Positions 1 to 13,350 of a stretch of 64,000 bases of DNA are shown piece after piece. This DNA comes from Dictyophora rubrovolvata (taxonomy: Eukaryota; Basidiomycota; Agaricomycetes; Phallales; Phallaceae), in the NCBI GenBank assembly GCA_029959195.1, contig CP114119.1:1240001-1304000 (forward strand). Reading direction: 5' to 3'. The notes under the pieces are model-generated. The model had not been told where the DNA came from. It searched no databases and saw only the letters and a program-made list of their open reading frames with translations. The first letter of the stretch is position 1; each line of letters starts with the position of its first letter. The position numbers and the translations under genes were made by a program.

Positions 1-2108
1 GGAGGAAGTGAGAATTGGCGTAATGGACGGCAAGGACAGCGCAAAAGAGTTTGCCGAATGGGTGGCAAAAAATAAAGCTAAGAACAACAGCACGCTGACA
101 TGTAGCGCTGAAGTTCCTGTGGTTGGCGATTGTAATAAGACAGAACGAGAAGTAGCAATCAGAGCAGCGACTTGATTTACTAAGCATCCGGGAAGGACCG
201 TTAATAATTCCAGTAGAAGGCCAAATCCTGCCTGGAGGGTGGCAGGTGAGGCTTTAGAACTTTGAAGTTGCTTCAATAACTTCCTGGCTAGTGTGGGAAC
301 TTGACTTCTAAGAAGAAGATACGGCGTTTCTTCGATGTCCATTTCCCCTTCTTCCTCTCTTTTCCTTTTTCCAACTAAGGGTGAGCTCTCTACGTCCTTT
401 GCTTGACCCCCATAAACTCCGGTCTGTGTAATTAAGAGGGAGTAAGTTGCCCATATTTCAGACCTAACATTTTCTTCTCTGTCACTAAAACGGGATATGA
501 GTACGGGAGACACAGATTTATAGAGAGTGCCAAGTAGCTCCGGGCGCGTGCTTATTATGGATGCTAAAAGTTTGGCTGCTGATCTTCGAATACGATATGA
601 CGTGTCTTCGTCGTCCGAGTATCTACGTTGCAATGATTAAGTGGAGTAAATATGAGTTGTACAACTTACTCATCACCGACGTCAAATTCATTACCTTCGT
701 CGGTATCATCCATTTCTGTGTCTTCGTCGTCTTCGCCGCCAGCATAATTCTGGTGGAAAATTTAGTATAATGAGTGGATTAAATATGTTGGAAACATACA
801 GGATCATATTTAATTAAAGTTATACCGACCGAAATTATTGGCGTTAGAAAAGGAGAGATTTCGGAAGGACATCGCAATACAATAGCCTCCAGCGCCTTCA
901 CGTAAATATTGTCAGATAGTTATTTTGAAGAAAATATGGAAAAAGAAGACGTGCCTGGACACTGGTTTCCTTCTCCTCCTCGTCCTCCCGTGAGGTAGCC
1001 TTCAAAATTCCTGGTAGCAAATCGCTTAGTACGGGGGTGATTAACTGAGGTGAGGTGCGGGTGATGGCTGCAATCAGCAAAATGGAGCTTTTTTGCATAA
1101 TTGTAGCAGAGGGACCATTAAGGGAAGTGATAATACTATTCCGTAGAAGGGAATTTACAACATGATGTGAGGTGCTCGGTAAGAATTGGGCTGCATATAG
1201 TTCGGTAAATGCAGGAGTGATATGAAAAGGGCCGAAATCCTTACCTAAAGTAAAAATGGCTTTTTTGCGAACAGCGGAGCGATTTTGCTCCATCAAGGGT
1301 ATAAAGACTTCAACAGGGCTGGGCGTGAGGCTTGCAGCCGCCATATGAACGGGAAATCGTGTGACAAGAACAGACAAAATCGACAAGGCTTCGATAAGTG
1401 TTTCCGGAGGTGTGGATGACTAGAAGCATCTGCAATGAGATTTGGAACACACGTAATTAAGGTACAATTACCTCTTGAAGTTGTGCCAGCAACTTGGGTG
1501 AAAGACGGGCACACGCCTTTACGGCGAGAGTGCTATCATGGGGGATCTCCGAGGTAACTGTCTTCAAAGCTATGGATGCTTGTGTCAATTTGAAGGTGAG
1601 AGTTTAAAAACATGTTACCCAATCCAGCGATATCGCGTAATTCCTCATCTTGACTGCCCGAATAGTCAATCAGAGTATCAACGATGTGGTCCATCTGAGC
1701 CTCCCGAACCACCTTAATTAATTGACCAAGACTTAAAAGGGTACGCTTATTATTGAATGCAAATTAAATCAAACTATAAGCACACCATTTTACAGCCTGA
1801 TTCTTAACTTCAGAGATCTTATCCTCCACCAGATTTAAAACATTTTGCAGAACCTTCTTTTCTGTTTGTTCATCACCGGTCAAACTGGTAGGATCTGATT
1901 TGATTTGTGCCATTAGATCACTCAAGGCCATGAACCTGTAGGGACCGATAAGTAATTAGATGAAGGAACGTTTGCTTCGGCGACACTATCCTAAAGTCCT
2001 GATCAAGGGACGTCATCTGAATAAATGTAATAAATGATATGGTCAATTCAACATAAGTTAACAAGTTACTTTTTCCATCAAATTATGCATTATATACATC
2101 TTGCTCAT
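1..2108 (-). CDS. CAND1: CAND1/TIP120 cullin-exchange factor, N-terminal part (3' end off the window)
   Basis: CAND1 is a HEAT-repeat protein that binds unneddylated cullin-RBX1 and exchanges substrate receptors of cullin-RING ubiquitin ligases. The N-terminus reads MSKMYIMHNLMEKMTSLDQD, matching the animal CAND1 start (LLEKMTSSDKDFRF), and is followed after introns by FMALSDLMAQIKSD and by VRKKAIFTLG near 1260, a typical HEAT helix. An acidic stretch at about 660-750 (AGGEDDEDTEMDDTDEG) matches the acidic loop of CAND1. The first coding exon is only 39 nt (2070-2108). Many introns follow. The leftmost bases encode further HEAT repeats, so roughly the first 40% of the protein is present. The start is 165 bp from the divergent ABC transporter start. 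Identity is firm from the N-terminus and acidic loop; single exon borders are by eye. Confidence 0.88.
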
Positions 2109-2273
2109 GTTGGCGTATACAGAAGCTGACTAGACGGGAAGATGCTCAGGAATCTGTTCCAGCCAAACTGTTTATGTAAGCCATGCTTTTCGGTAATTAC
2201 GTAAATGTATATACAAGCGGGACGACTTTCGGCGTTCTTTGCGCGTTCTCGCAAGTCATAATTGAACGCAATT

Positions 2274-5024
2274 ATGCACTATTCTTGGGATCATGAGGAG
2301 ACGGAGAAGGATTCAAGATTTTTCGATGATGTAGGAGGAAAATATGTTAAGCATACGAAAATAGGTGTTTGGGATTTTTATGAAGACATGCAATCTCGCA
2401 GGAAAAAGTTCAGTTTCTCTTCCACTGCAATTCTACAAAAGCTGGACGAATTCATCATCTCTATTCCTTATGTCTGGGAATCGCTGAAGACCCTAATTCA
2501 TCTCTCTTCCCCTTTGCTATTTCTCTACTCATCATGCTCGTTTCTGGGTTCCCTCATACCAGCGGTCAATCTATATTATTCGAGTCAACTTCTTCAAGTC
2601 GTAGAAAAATCCATTGAAGCTAGAAGTGTTGATCGCACTCTGTTGTTTCAGATATTATTTTACCGCGTAGGATGCGCGACTTTAGCCCGCTTCTGTCATG
2701 CAGTCCAAGATTGGACCTCAATTCGTATATCGTCGAAAATGCGCGCACATTACTCCAGACATATACTACATGCACATGTTCGTCTAGATGTTCCCACGTT
2801 CGATGATCCTTCAGTCCGAGGGCAGTTAGAGTCCATGACGTCTTCCCAAACTTCCACGGCTTGGTCAGGTATCAAGATGTTAATAGCCATTATTTCAACT
2901 ATTGTGCAGACAATGTCTCAGCTGGCAGTACTAATTTCTGCTTTACGCTCACAATCGGATGGCATTCTACTCGCGTGTCTTAGCTTTGTCTCCCCGATAA
3001 TCACATGGCTTCGTCGAGGTAGCGGCCTTAAAGGCGGAGGTATTGCTACAGGTTAATCGCCCGCTCAGGACTATTTTACTGACCTCATGTAGTATGGGCG
3101 GCCACTTGCCGTGATATAAATTATATTCGTCTTCAAGGGTTAAAAATGCTGGCCAATGATGAAAAATATCGTAAGGAATTGGTTGCTGGTAATCTGCAAG
3201 ACTATATTATATCAGGTCAGAGGTTTTGAACTCTCGGACTATTGTGTTTGACGATCAAATATAGAATTTCATTCTACTCAGCAAAGCCTTGGTAATGATG
3301 CGGACCTCAATTTTTTTGAGGCTCGGAATGAGCTTCAGCAACGCCGAGACGTTTTCTCTGTGTTATCATTCCTAAGCAATCCACTCAATGAACTGCCTAC
3401 GGTAAAAAAAACGCTGATTATCTATTCTCAAATCTCACCCAGTCAATAGTTAGTATTCACTCTCAGAGCTGTACAGTCCCCCCAATCTATTCCTGTCTCT
3501 CTCGCCTCCTTGACGTTAATTCGCCAAGCTGTCGATTCCTTCTCTGGACCACTATTCTCCTTCATGTCTCAATTTTTGACTATATCAGATGCCTTTATCT
3601 CCGTTCGTCGTCTTCATCAATTAATCAGTATACCCAATGAACTCAAAGATGGTACAAAACCGTACCCAGAAAACAAGTCACGATTAAACGTCGGGATATC
3701 CGTAGAGTTTATGTGAGAGAAATCTTAAAGTTTTTCTATCAAAGAGGTTTCATCATTAGTCCTCTCTAGAAGTGTATCATTTATTTATCCGGGAGCAGCC
3801 AGTTTCGCCATTAGAGACGTATCTTTTAAAATTGAAGCAGGCCAGTTATGTATCATCGTCGGCTTTAACGGATCAGGTAAATAGCCACCTGTATGGCGTG
3901 TGCACTTCAAATCCCTCACTAGTTTCGGTATCAATCAGGAAAGAGCACCATTCTTAAGTTGCTGACTAGACTATACGACCCAACTGATGGCACGATTCTC
4001 ATCGACGGCCATGACATCCGTTCCCTGCGATTGAATGATTTGCGCAACCGTGTTTCCGTCTTGTTTCAAGACTATACGCATTTCCCTTTATCTGTGAGTC
4101 TTGGTGCTCTGAAATCCATATATTTCATTTCATCTAATCACTTTCATGGTAGATCAAGGAAAATATAGGCATGGGCAGTCCGCGGAATGCTCGAGACATG
4201 GAAGAAATATACCAAGCAGCCAGTCTAGGCGGGGCACTTGATATGATCGAGGCTCTACCAGAAGGTTTTGACACATTTCTCGCCAGACCTGTTAGAGATT
4301 ACTCTTCAGGAGGAATATCTATGGAAACGAAATCACTATTTGGTCGTTCAGTGGATATTAAAAGCGTCAAAAAAAAAATTGGTAAAACCCGACCAATGGA
4401 GCTCTCTGGTGGTCAGATGCAAAAAATTGCCTTGTAAGTTAGGAATTCCACTTGTTCCCAGCATATCAAGTATTTCGACAGATCACGCACTTTCATGAAA
4501 TCCATTGATGATGACCTTGAAGTTGGGCTGTTGCTATTCGATGAGCCCAGGTAACGTTTTGCATCAGACTTTGTATTAAACTCAGTGCATATAACGCTGA
4601 ATGTAACGATAAGCGCCTCGCTGGATCCTCGCGCAGAATATGGTAAGTTTAGATATATTGAGTTTGATAGGACTCGCTGGCTAGATTAGCTCGTAGACTT
4701 ATTCGAACGTTTACGGAAACTACGTGGAAACAAGACCATGTTATTCTCATCCCACCGGTTTGGCAATTTGACTAGAACTGCTGATTTGGTCAGTCTTCCA
4801 ACCAGATTCACAGTCGTTGTGCCCTCTAAATCCATTTTTTAGATACTGTGAGCAAATCACCTTCACTTTAACCAATTTTTGGAGTCAAATTCCTTTTCAG
4901 ATATATGTCAAATTCGTGTGTCGTTGAAAATGGAACGCATGCTGAACTTATGAGACAGGGACGGGGTTATGCTGAAATGTACAATATCCAGGCATCACAA
5001 TTTGTTGCTGAGGTAACCAGCTAA
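2274..5024 (+). CDS. ABC half-transporter (type IV exporter fold, HlyB/MsbA-like)
   Basis: A half-size ABC exporter: an N-terminal transmembrane domain (hydrophobic helices from about residue 70, 2480-3050 and 3060-3600) and one nucleotide-binding domain. The Walker A GFNGSGKST is split by an intron (3872-3945 region), then come the Q-loop VLFQDY (about 4060), signature LSGGQ (about 4410), Walker B GLLLFDEPSASLDP (4530-4630, split by an intron) and H-loop FSSHRF (about 4750). An insert of roughly 35 residues with YSSGG and SLFGRSVD lies between the helical subdomain and LSGGQ; the same insert is known from an Agaricomycete-specific ABC group. The start chosen is the first ATG in the open frame (MHYSWDHEE). 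All motor residues are intact, so it should be active as a dimer; substrate and membrane are unknown. Confidence 0.85.
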
Positions 5025-5646
5025 TATATATATATACCTACTGAAGCCATTGGCCTGTTGCCACAACCGTCAGGCCTTAACACCCTGTGACTGGTGGAAA
5101 AACCAACTTTCTTGGCCGGCGTGAATGAGAAACCGCCTGAGGATTTGGCTCATTTGGTGATGTGCAGTTGATAGTTCAGCTCGGCTTTTGATGTAATGTT
5201 CTCCCATTCGATTTTGTTGAGACACATGCAGACGAAGTACTTTTAAATTCATCCTGAAATTACAGTCAAGGGATAGGAATTCAAGGTGGAAGAGGTTCGG
5301 AGAGTAAACGCTGTCTCTATTTACATACACACTATGACTCTCGTCCCCCCCCACTCTTATGATCAAGCTGTGCCCAGAACGTAGGGCCGCCGAGTGGGCG
5401 GGGCTCTCTGCTCAACAAAATCGAGACCAGTTGATTGATGCCATTATTAGGAACGTGCTGTAAAGGAAACTATCGCAAACAACGACATAGGCAGGCAAAA
5501 AGAATTGATTTGGATTAAGGATGAAATGCTTCAGTGCGATGGTGGTGGGAGTAGAAGTCGACGAGACGTCGGTGCCGTGCCGGCACCTATGACGGGAGAG
5601 GCGCCATTCTTTCCACTGGCCGCTGGTTCCAAGCCTGTGTCTTCAG
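5025..5646 (+). other. Spacer between ABC transporter and ARP5 with an unexplained open frame
   Basis: About 620 bp with no recognised gene. On the plus strand the frame 5451-5675 is open for 75 codons, has coding-like composition (RQKELIWIKDEMLQCDGGGS, then APFFPLAAGSKPVSS) and overlaps the ARP5 start in another frame. A second short open stretch in a different frame runs from about 5359 to 5462 (ATG, then LCPERRAAEWAGLSAQQNRD). I could not join them by canonical splicing and do not recognise either. They may be the tail of a degraded or unrecognised small gene, or chance. The rest should hold the ARP5 promoter. Confidence 0.3.
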
Positions 5647-8542
5647 ATGTCAGAAAACATCTTGAACATTCCTAACGCGATCAACTCTCATTCAATTTTT
5701 GAGCCGATATCATACGAAGACTTCCGCGGAACAGACATTCCAGTAGTAATTGACAATGGAGCTACCACAATGAGATGGGGGTTTGCCTCCTCTAGTGTAC
5801 CCCGCTGCCAGCCCAATATCATCGCCAAGTACAAAGAACGGAAGTCTAACCGGCCCCTGTTACTGTTTGGGAATTCAGTGGAGCTGGAAGGAGGCGCGAA
5901 GGCCCAAACAAAAACCCCTTGGGAAGGTGATGTTTTATTGAACTTTGACGCGTTAGTGAGTGAGCACAGATTATGCATGGCGACGAAATATGAACGACAT
6001 GTCATCAGGAATCCGCTCTTGACTACATTTTCATTGATCTGGGTATCGATGCGGATGCTGTCGCCCACCCAATTCTCCTGTCTGAACGACTCGCGACTCC
6101 CTCCCATTCTCGCGCGCGTAAGTTTGCCATTCTCCTACATGAAAATTGCTCATCTATTTCATTTGCAGTGACTTCGGAACTTATGTTTGAATTATATTCC
6201 GTCCCTTCTCTAACTTATTGTGTGGACTCCCTTATGTCCTTTTACCAAAACAACCAGCCCCGACCCTCTGAGTCTTATACGGCAGACGGGCTTGTTATCT
6301 CATTGAATACAGCTTCAACTTCAGTGGTCCCCATTTTGCATGGTAAAGGTATCATGAGCCGCGCAAAACGGTATTACAATCAACTAGTGTTATTTTTCAC
6401 AATTTTTCAACAAACCAATTGTATCACAGAGTTCCATGGTCTACTTCACAATCTTATGAATATCTTCAAAAACTTATTCATCTCAAATATCCAAATTTCC
6501 CGGCCCGTGTTACGCTAGGCCACGCCTCGGTGTGTTCGCCCAGTATTTATTCTCTCAAAAAGCCAAAAACGCTGATATAGAAATCAGTGGATATTTCAAA
6601 ATGTGTGCCAGATCCATCCCGATTACACATCCCTTTTACGTATGTTACGTGATCCTGCTCAAATGCGTATACATGATCGCATAATCCAATTTCCGTATGT
6701 CAACCCTGTACGTCCTTTAATTGAGTGCCGTGTCTTTTTTTTCAATGTGTATTCCTATACAGTCTGATGTGGAAAAAACTGAAGAAGAAATGGCACGTAC
6801 TGCCGAGCGTCGGAAGGAGCAAGGCAGACGACTGCAGGAAATAGCAGCGAAACTGCGAACAGAGAAGGCAAGAAGTATCACTTAAGGCGATTTTACATTA
6901 TAACCGTTGATCAGTACAGTTCATCCAAATTTCCCACGACCTCGAAAACCTTCTCATGCTGAGAAAAGAGAAAACAGCTACAAAGAAAGCTGAATGGCTG
7001 GTACGTCTTATACAAGAAATTGCTTGTTTTAATTCTTCCGCATCACTCAGGTGCGGCTGGAGGATGAAGGCTTTGATAATGAGGAATCATTAGATGAGGC
7101 GATCAAAAGACTCGAATCCAAGGTTAAAAAGACAAGGAAAAAAGAAAGCGAAGGGGATGAGTCCATACCGGCAAGGAGTATCTCTGTCGCGTCTATGCAT
7201 CAACTCTTATATATCCATGACAGGAAGAGCCTTCATTTCCTTTAGTTGACGTTCTTGATGAGGAGGTAATTTCAGTCTGCCAGAGAATCTCTTGTCGTAG
7301 TGTTTCTTAGGTTTATTTATACCTGTAGCTTGATGAAGAAGGCTTGAGGGAGAAACGGCGCCAGAAATTAGTTAAAGCAAGTTTCGAAGCTCGCCAGCGA
7401 GTCCAGAAAGAAAAAGAACGGGAAAGACTGCAACGACAGGACGAAGCTCGCCGCGAACAACAAGAAAGAGAAAAAGATCTTGGTGGTTGGGTCTGTCGTA
7501 TAAGGCAAGAACATCAGGTATGCGTCACTGATACTCACCTTTGGCCTAGCTTTTCACCTGTTTCGGTAGATAGCTATAGACAAAATGAAAGAGCGAAAAC
7601 GTCGGAAGGCCGCTCTAAGCGACCGGAAAAGTGCTACTTCCCAAGCTCGGATGAAAACGATTACCAGTTTAGCTAGCGAAACACCTCCCACAAAAAAGCG
7701 TCGCAAAGGACATGGTGGTGGGTGTCAATTGAATCCAGATATTAGCTGTTATCAATTACATTATCTAGACGATAACTTTGGGGCCAATGATGATGACTGG
7801 GCGGTATATCGTAAACTTGTGCGTGAGGATTTAAAGGGTCTTCGTGTTTTTTTTTTGTATTGATCGTGATTTAAGAATCTTGGGATACCATCCTCCGACG
7901 AGGAAGACGATATTGCTCAATTGCAAAGCTTGGAGGAAAAGCTATTGGAATTTGATCCTTCATTCACCTCTGCAGATACTTATTCCTCCTTGTCAACGCA
8001 ACGTTCGGCGCTATTAGAAGCCTTTCGACCACGTTATAACGAGAACAATATTGCAGGCCAATGCAGATTACATCTTAATATCGAGAGGTGGCGGGTGTGT
8101 GAGCCATGGTTCAATCCGAACATAGCTGGTGTCGATACTGCCGGAATTGGGGAAGTTTTGGGAAGCGTACTGAATAGCTTCTCAGAAATGGAAAAGCAAA
8201 GACTTGTTCAAGTATGTTGCAGTCGGTAGCAAGTTCCACTTTATGATGCTAAGGATTTTTATCCAGAATGTGTTTGTCACCGGATCACCAGCCGTCATCC
8301 CTGGTCTCGTCCCGCGGTTGCATGCCATATTGCGTCCGATATTAGATCCTGAAGTTACCTTGCGGGTTGTACTTGCAAATGATGTTCGCTTAGACGCGTG
8401 GAAAGGAATGCGATCCTTTGCACACAATAAGCGCGAGGAATTACTTCAGTATGCTACATCTAAGCAGGAGTACGAAGAGAATGGCGGCGAGAGAATAAAA
8501 CGTTGGTGGGGCTGCAACTCTAATTGGACAGTCCCGACTTAG
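5647..8542 (+). CDS. ARP5: Actin-related protein 5 (INO80 complex subunit)
   Basis: ARP5 is the actin-related subunit of the INO80 chromatin remodeller, acting with IES6 in the nucleus to couple ATPase to nucleosome sliding. The N-terminal phosphate loop reads VVIDNGATTMRWGFAS (residues about 33-48). Next come ALDYIFIDLGID and YTADGLVISLNTA, as in ARP5. The middle holds the family-specific charged coiled insertion (ARTAERRKEQGRRLQEIA, KKTRKKESEGDES, RQRVQKEKERERLQRQDEAR). The C-terminal actin half ends with NVFVTGSPAVIPGLVPRL, ANDVRLDAWKGMRSFA and a final WWGCNSNW. Introns are short; the first exon ends near 5955. The start at 5647 is the first ATG before the conserved IDNG block. The stop lies 156 bp from the convergent RAB8 stop. 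Confidence 0.9.
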
Positions 8543-8697
8543 GGCGGACTGTGACAAGATCGTGTGTATCAACAACTATAATAATCATTTGAAGTTTCGA
8601 ATAACTTTACAAATTGTTTTTCCACCCGAGTTTGCGAAATGACAACAACATAAGAAGTATGGTATGCAAGTAAATCATGCATGTACTATAAGTAGAA

Positions 8698-9656
<959 letters not shown>

Positions 9657-9921
9657 GATGATTTATGTGCACACTAGATTAAAATAAAATAAAAGTTTCT
9701 GCGAAAACCTGCTTCCTTGACTGAAAGAAACCTACAATGAGCGAGGCGTGATACAATCACTTTCTCAAATATTAATTAGTAGACGCTTGCTGCTGTGCGT
9801 CTGGGAGACGTCACTTGACTTAGGTAATGGTGACGCCGCAGGGACTTGTTGACATAGGCGGACTCGACTCCATCGTGTGTAATATCTCCTTATCCTTCCT
9901 CGACAACAGTATAGTAGTCCG

Positions 9922-10991
9922 ATGAAAATCAATCAACCTTCTAATCAGATAAAGTAATAAACAACCAAAAACGTTATGAGCCCGTAATTGATCTTGATTT
10001 TCTTTCGTTCAAGACTCACGAACGTTGCTGTGGTGCGGCTGAAAAAAGGTGGAAAACGCTTTGAAGTAAGCTTGCCGAATTCGTTCCGTAAAGGATTGTT
10101 TTGTTTTGTTTTGTTTTTTCGTTAATTTTTTTTTTTTCCAAGATCGCCTGCTACAAGAACAAAGTTCAAGAGTGGCGCAAAGGTGTCGAGACAGATTTGG
10201 ATGATGTTCTCCAAACAAATAATGTGTTTATAAACGTCTCCAAGGGCCAGGTAGCAAAGCCAAGCGATTTACAGAAAGCATTCAATACAACCGATATGGA
10301 CACGATTGTTAAAGAGGTTGAGTGGAATTTTTTTTTCCTCGTTGGGACTCGTTTTTAGACTAACCAAAAAGCTGGCCTTTAGATATTGACCAAAGGGGAA
10401 GTGCAAGTAGGGGAAAAAGAGCGAGCCCACGAATTAAGCAGTCTGTGGCGTGAAATTGCTACTCAGGTAGCTGAAAAATGCGTAGACCCCGCCACACAGA
10501 AACCTTATTCAGTTGGTATTATCGAGAAAGCTATGAATGAAGCTGGCTTCAGCGTCCGGCAGGGTAAGAACGCCAAAAGTCAAGTGCGTTTTTAGGCACT
10601 GATTCCTCTTGCGAGACTGTAGATGCTCATGTAAACCCATTTTAGGTTTTGGACTGCATTAAGCTTCTTCAAACGGCGTCAACTCTTCCCATTCAACGGG
10701 CTAGGATGAGAATCAGAATTACCACTCCCGCATGCGAAAGAGACCAGTTGCGAGAACAAATAATTCAAGGTGCAGACAAGGTTGAGAGTGAAGATTGCGA
10801 CGATCAGAATTGGGTTACAGTTAGTCTTAACTTTCAGTAGACTTACCTCGTCAGCGTTGAATTGTCCCGCTTTTCAGGTTCTACTTATTGACCCGGGTCA
10901 GTTCCGGGTTCTGAATGATCTGCTCGACAAAGAAATTAAAGGCAAAGGGTATATTGAAACCCTCACGTTTGCAGCATCATCTTCCAATTAA
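9922..10991 (+). CDS. SDO1: SBDS/SDO1 ribosome maturation factor
   Basis: SBDS works with the EFL1 GTPase to release eIF6/TIF6 from new 60S subunits in the cytoplasm. The start [11 protein letters not shown] is spliced to [17 protein letters not shown] and then [16 protein letters not shown], giving the N-terminal SBDS (FYSH) domain. Next come the three-helix middle domain ([37 protein letters not shown]) and the C-terminal ferredoxin-like domain ([43 protein letters not shown]). About six exons; exon 2 ends at GAA|gtaagc and exon 3 starts after a long T-rich tract ending ccaag. Length about 255 residues fits fungal SDO1. Its stop is 108 bp from the convergent ALG1 stop. Nothing essential appears to be missing. 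Confidence 0.92.
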
Positions 10992-11098
10992 TTGGCCTGG
11001 TGTTTATCTTCCCTTCACTTTTGTTTATCAGGTACATATATATATATACATATTATTTTACATATTATCGGATGTATGTACATTCCATAAAACACCGA

Positions 11099-13031
11099 TC
11101 ATATGCGTCTCGCTTGGAACTGATTTACCGCTGGGAGTAAAACACGATTCCAATTCTCAGTCCAAGAACACCAATCCCATTCGGAAGGATTGACGGTACC
11201 ATCGAGGAATGTGCGCATGGCTTGAAGTGAAGCAGAGTTAGGTAAATTTGACAGTGTCGACTAAAAATAGGATTTTTTTTTTAAAGTGAAACACAAGGAG
11301 GTATCTGTAACAGCTTACGATAAGCAGATTAGCTAGATCATCTGCGGTTTTGAAAATGCGGCCATTTTTTCCGTCGATGACCAGTTCTGGAAGACTGTGC
11401 AGGTTAGCGGGAATTGATAGCAATGAGAAAAGTCAAATAGGGAGTAGCCCCCTATAAGAAAGGAGAAATTTTACCATCTAAAGTCAAGGGCGAGAACCGG
11501 CAAGCGACAACCAAACATGTCTACAACTTTCATAGGAAGATCAAGAGAGGACGAACTAGCGTGGAGGCATATACCAAGATCAGCTGAACCAAGTAGAAGG
11601 GGATATTGTTCCGGTTCTAGCCACGCGCTTCGACAGCGTACGTGCCGCCATTGCTCCGATGATTCCAAATTAGAAATCTTATCCATATAGTATGACTTTA
11701 ATGGTCCTTTTCCTGTAATCATGACGAGCGCATTAGGAAGATCGCTGCGTTTGCGAACAGATTGTTCGTATTTCTGAAGAGCTGTGAGAAGGACATTGAA
11801 GTCTTCGTCATCTGTCCAACTGGTGCTAGAGACTATGAGCGCAGGTCGGTCCTGCCGAAGAGAATACGAGGTCGGTGAGGGAGACGTAAAAGGCGTCGAG
11901 GTTGGCAAGGAATACGAAGGTAAAATAGTGTCAACTGGAGGGTGTATGGATGTTGTCAGCTGTGTGAATAGCTGAACCAAGAATCCTGGTCAACAGATTG
12001 ACAAAAAGGCGATAGCAGTAAAATATAAGAGCAGAAGACCTCACATAATGAACCTCTGATGGAGAACATCGATGAAATTGAGAAGGTGGGCGATCGTAGA
12101 AAAGAATTTTCTGGCCTCTAAAGGAATAACAGTTTAATGAAACTAAGAAGACAGGTGGAAAGAAAAGAAAAGCTGAACTGAAGGTGCCACTGAGTAGTGA
12201 GGTGGTCTTTCATGGCGGAAGTGACAAACAGATGCGCATGGGCCGAACGACCAAAACACATTTCCAGACTAACAGAACAAGCTCATTGAGTTTTTTCTTC
12301 TTCTTCTCGGGCATGATCCAGGGGATTAAGAAAACCTACCGTTTTGCGAGCAAGACAAGAGGGTTCTGGGAACCGAGTTTTAGAGCAAGAATAGAGTACC
12401 CAAGATTGTGCCAGTCTATAATGAGTTTTGATCCGCGAAGCCAGCAAACGACTTGAGCTATGGGTAAAGTGGGAATGCTGGGAGGATTCTATTTCCTTGC
12501 AAAGTTTGGTTTGAGATGAAGAAAGAGAGAGAGAAGGGAAAGGACGGTACCTGAAGAAGGATAAATTGAGGTGTATGCTTCAGACGAAAAAGAAGCACGA
12601 AAAGAATTGTGGATATTTGGAAAAGAACTTTGTAAAATGCGAAGACGACAAAAAGGCGGGAGGACGATGGGGAAAGAGACTTTGGGAGTTCGGGCAGGTA
12701 AAGGTGATGGAGTCGAGAACGATTGCGCAAAGCTGGTATGACAGCCGAGCCTGTAAGTGTGAATGTATTATTATTATTTATGAGATCTGCGGGTAAGTTG
12801 TGTGCGCATGTATGCATACGTGCCTTGGTACGCGATGACAAAAGTGTCGAACCCGTTCTCAACGAAACTCTGGGCATGATACATCATACGTGGACTACGA
12901 CCAAAATCACCGAGAACAACGATGGCAACGGAAGGCCGCACTGGATGCGAAGGAGCTTTGTGACGCCATGCCCGGACGAAGAGGAGCACGGGGAGGGCGA
13001 CGAGAACGACGACGAGGGAGAGGACGACCAT
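11099..13031 (-). CDS. ALG1: ALG1 chitobiosyldiphosphodolichol beta-mannosyltransferase
   Basis: ALG1 adds the first mannose (from GDP-mannose) to GlcNAc2-PP-dolichol on the cytosolic face of the ER. The N-terminus has a membrane anchor ([18 protein letters not shown], residues 2-19) followed by [19 protein letters not shown], the ALG1 hallmark. Further pieces are [20 protein letters not shown] (12370-12460), an FYDRPPSQF block near 12100, and the GT-B donor half: [46 protein letters not shown] and [14 protein letters not shown]. The C-terminus ([20 protein letters not shown]) ends at TGA 11099-11101. The start is the ATG directly before the anchor. It is convergent with SBDS and divergent from HEM3. 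Confidence 0.92.
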
Positions 13032-13350
13032 GCCAGGCCCGGGTGAGTTTTACATAATCAAATGCGGGCGTCTATTGCATATACATTTTTGATTCCACTC
13101 TACATCCACGGTCAGATTCCAAGCTCTCAAAAAGAGTTCTGAATCTGAACGAAATACAGTTTGGGTGGAATACGAAAGTCTCGATGTTCCAGAACAGTTC
13201 GATGGGAAACAGTTGATTTATTTCCATGGAACTCACCTTGTTGAGATACATACATTAACAGTAGTATACACACAATATGTATGTATATGACCAATCGTAC
13301 CCAAGCTATTACTACACACCTCTATATAATCGTGTCCCACTCCTGCTACC
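13032..13350. promoter_or_regulatory. Divergent promoter region of ALG1 and HEM3
   Basis: A 319-bp head-to-head spacer. A TATATAAT string lies at about 13323-13330, only some 20 bp before the HEM3 ATG, so if it acts as a TATA box the HEM3 leader would be very short; it may instead be part of the leader. Further upstream is an AT-rich stretch with repeated GTATGTATAT-like words (13276-13290). No transcription-factor site could be assigned with confidence. Confidence 0.4.

Noticed and set aside
5070-5366. 98-codon minus-strand frame after the ABC transporter
   Set aside because: No protein likeness and no plausible promoter or splice extension; listed only as part of the spacer.
12458-13046. 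Overlapping open frames on both strands of the ALG1 5' region as an antisense gene
   Set aside because: The plus-strand frames are Asp/Glu-rich shadows of the conserved ALG1 coding sequence on the minus strand.
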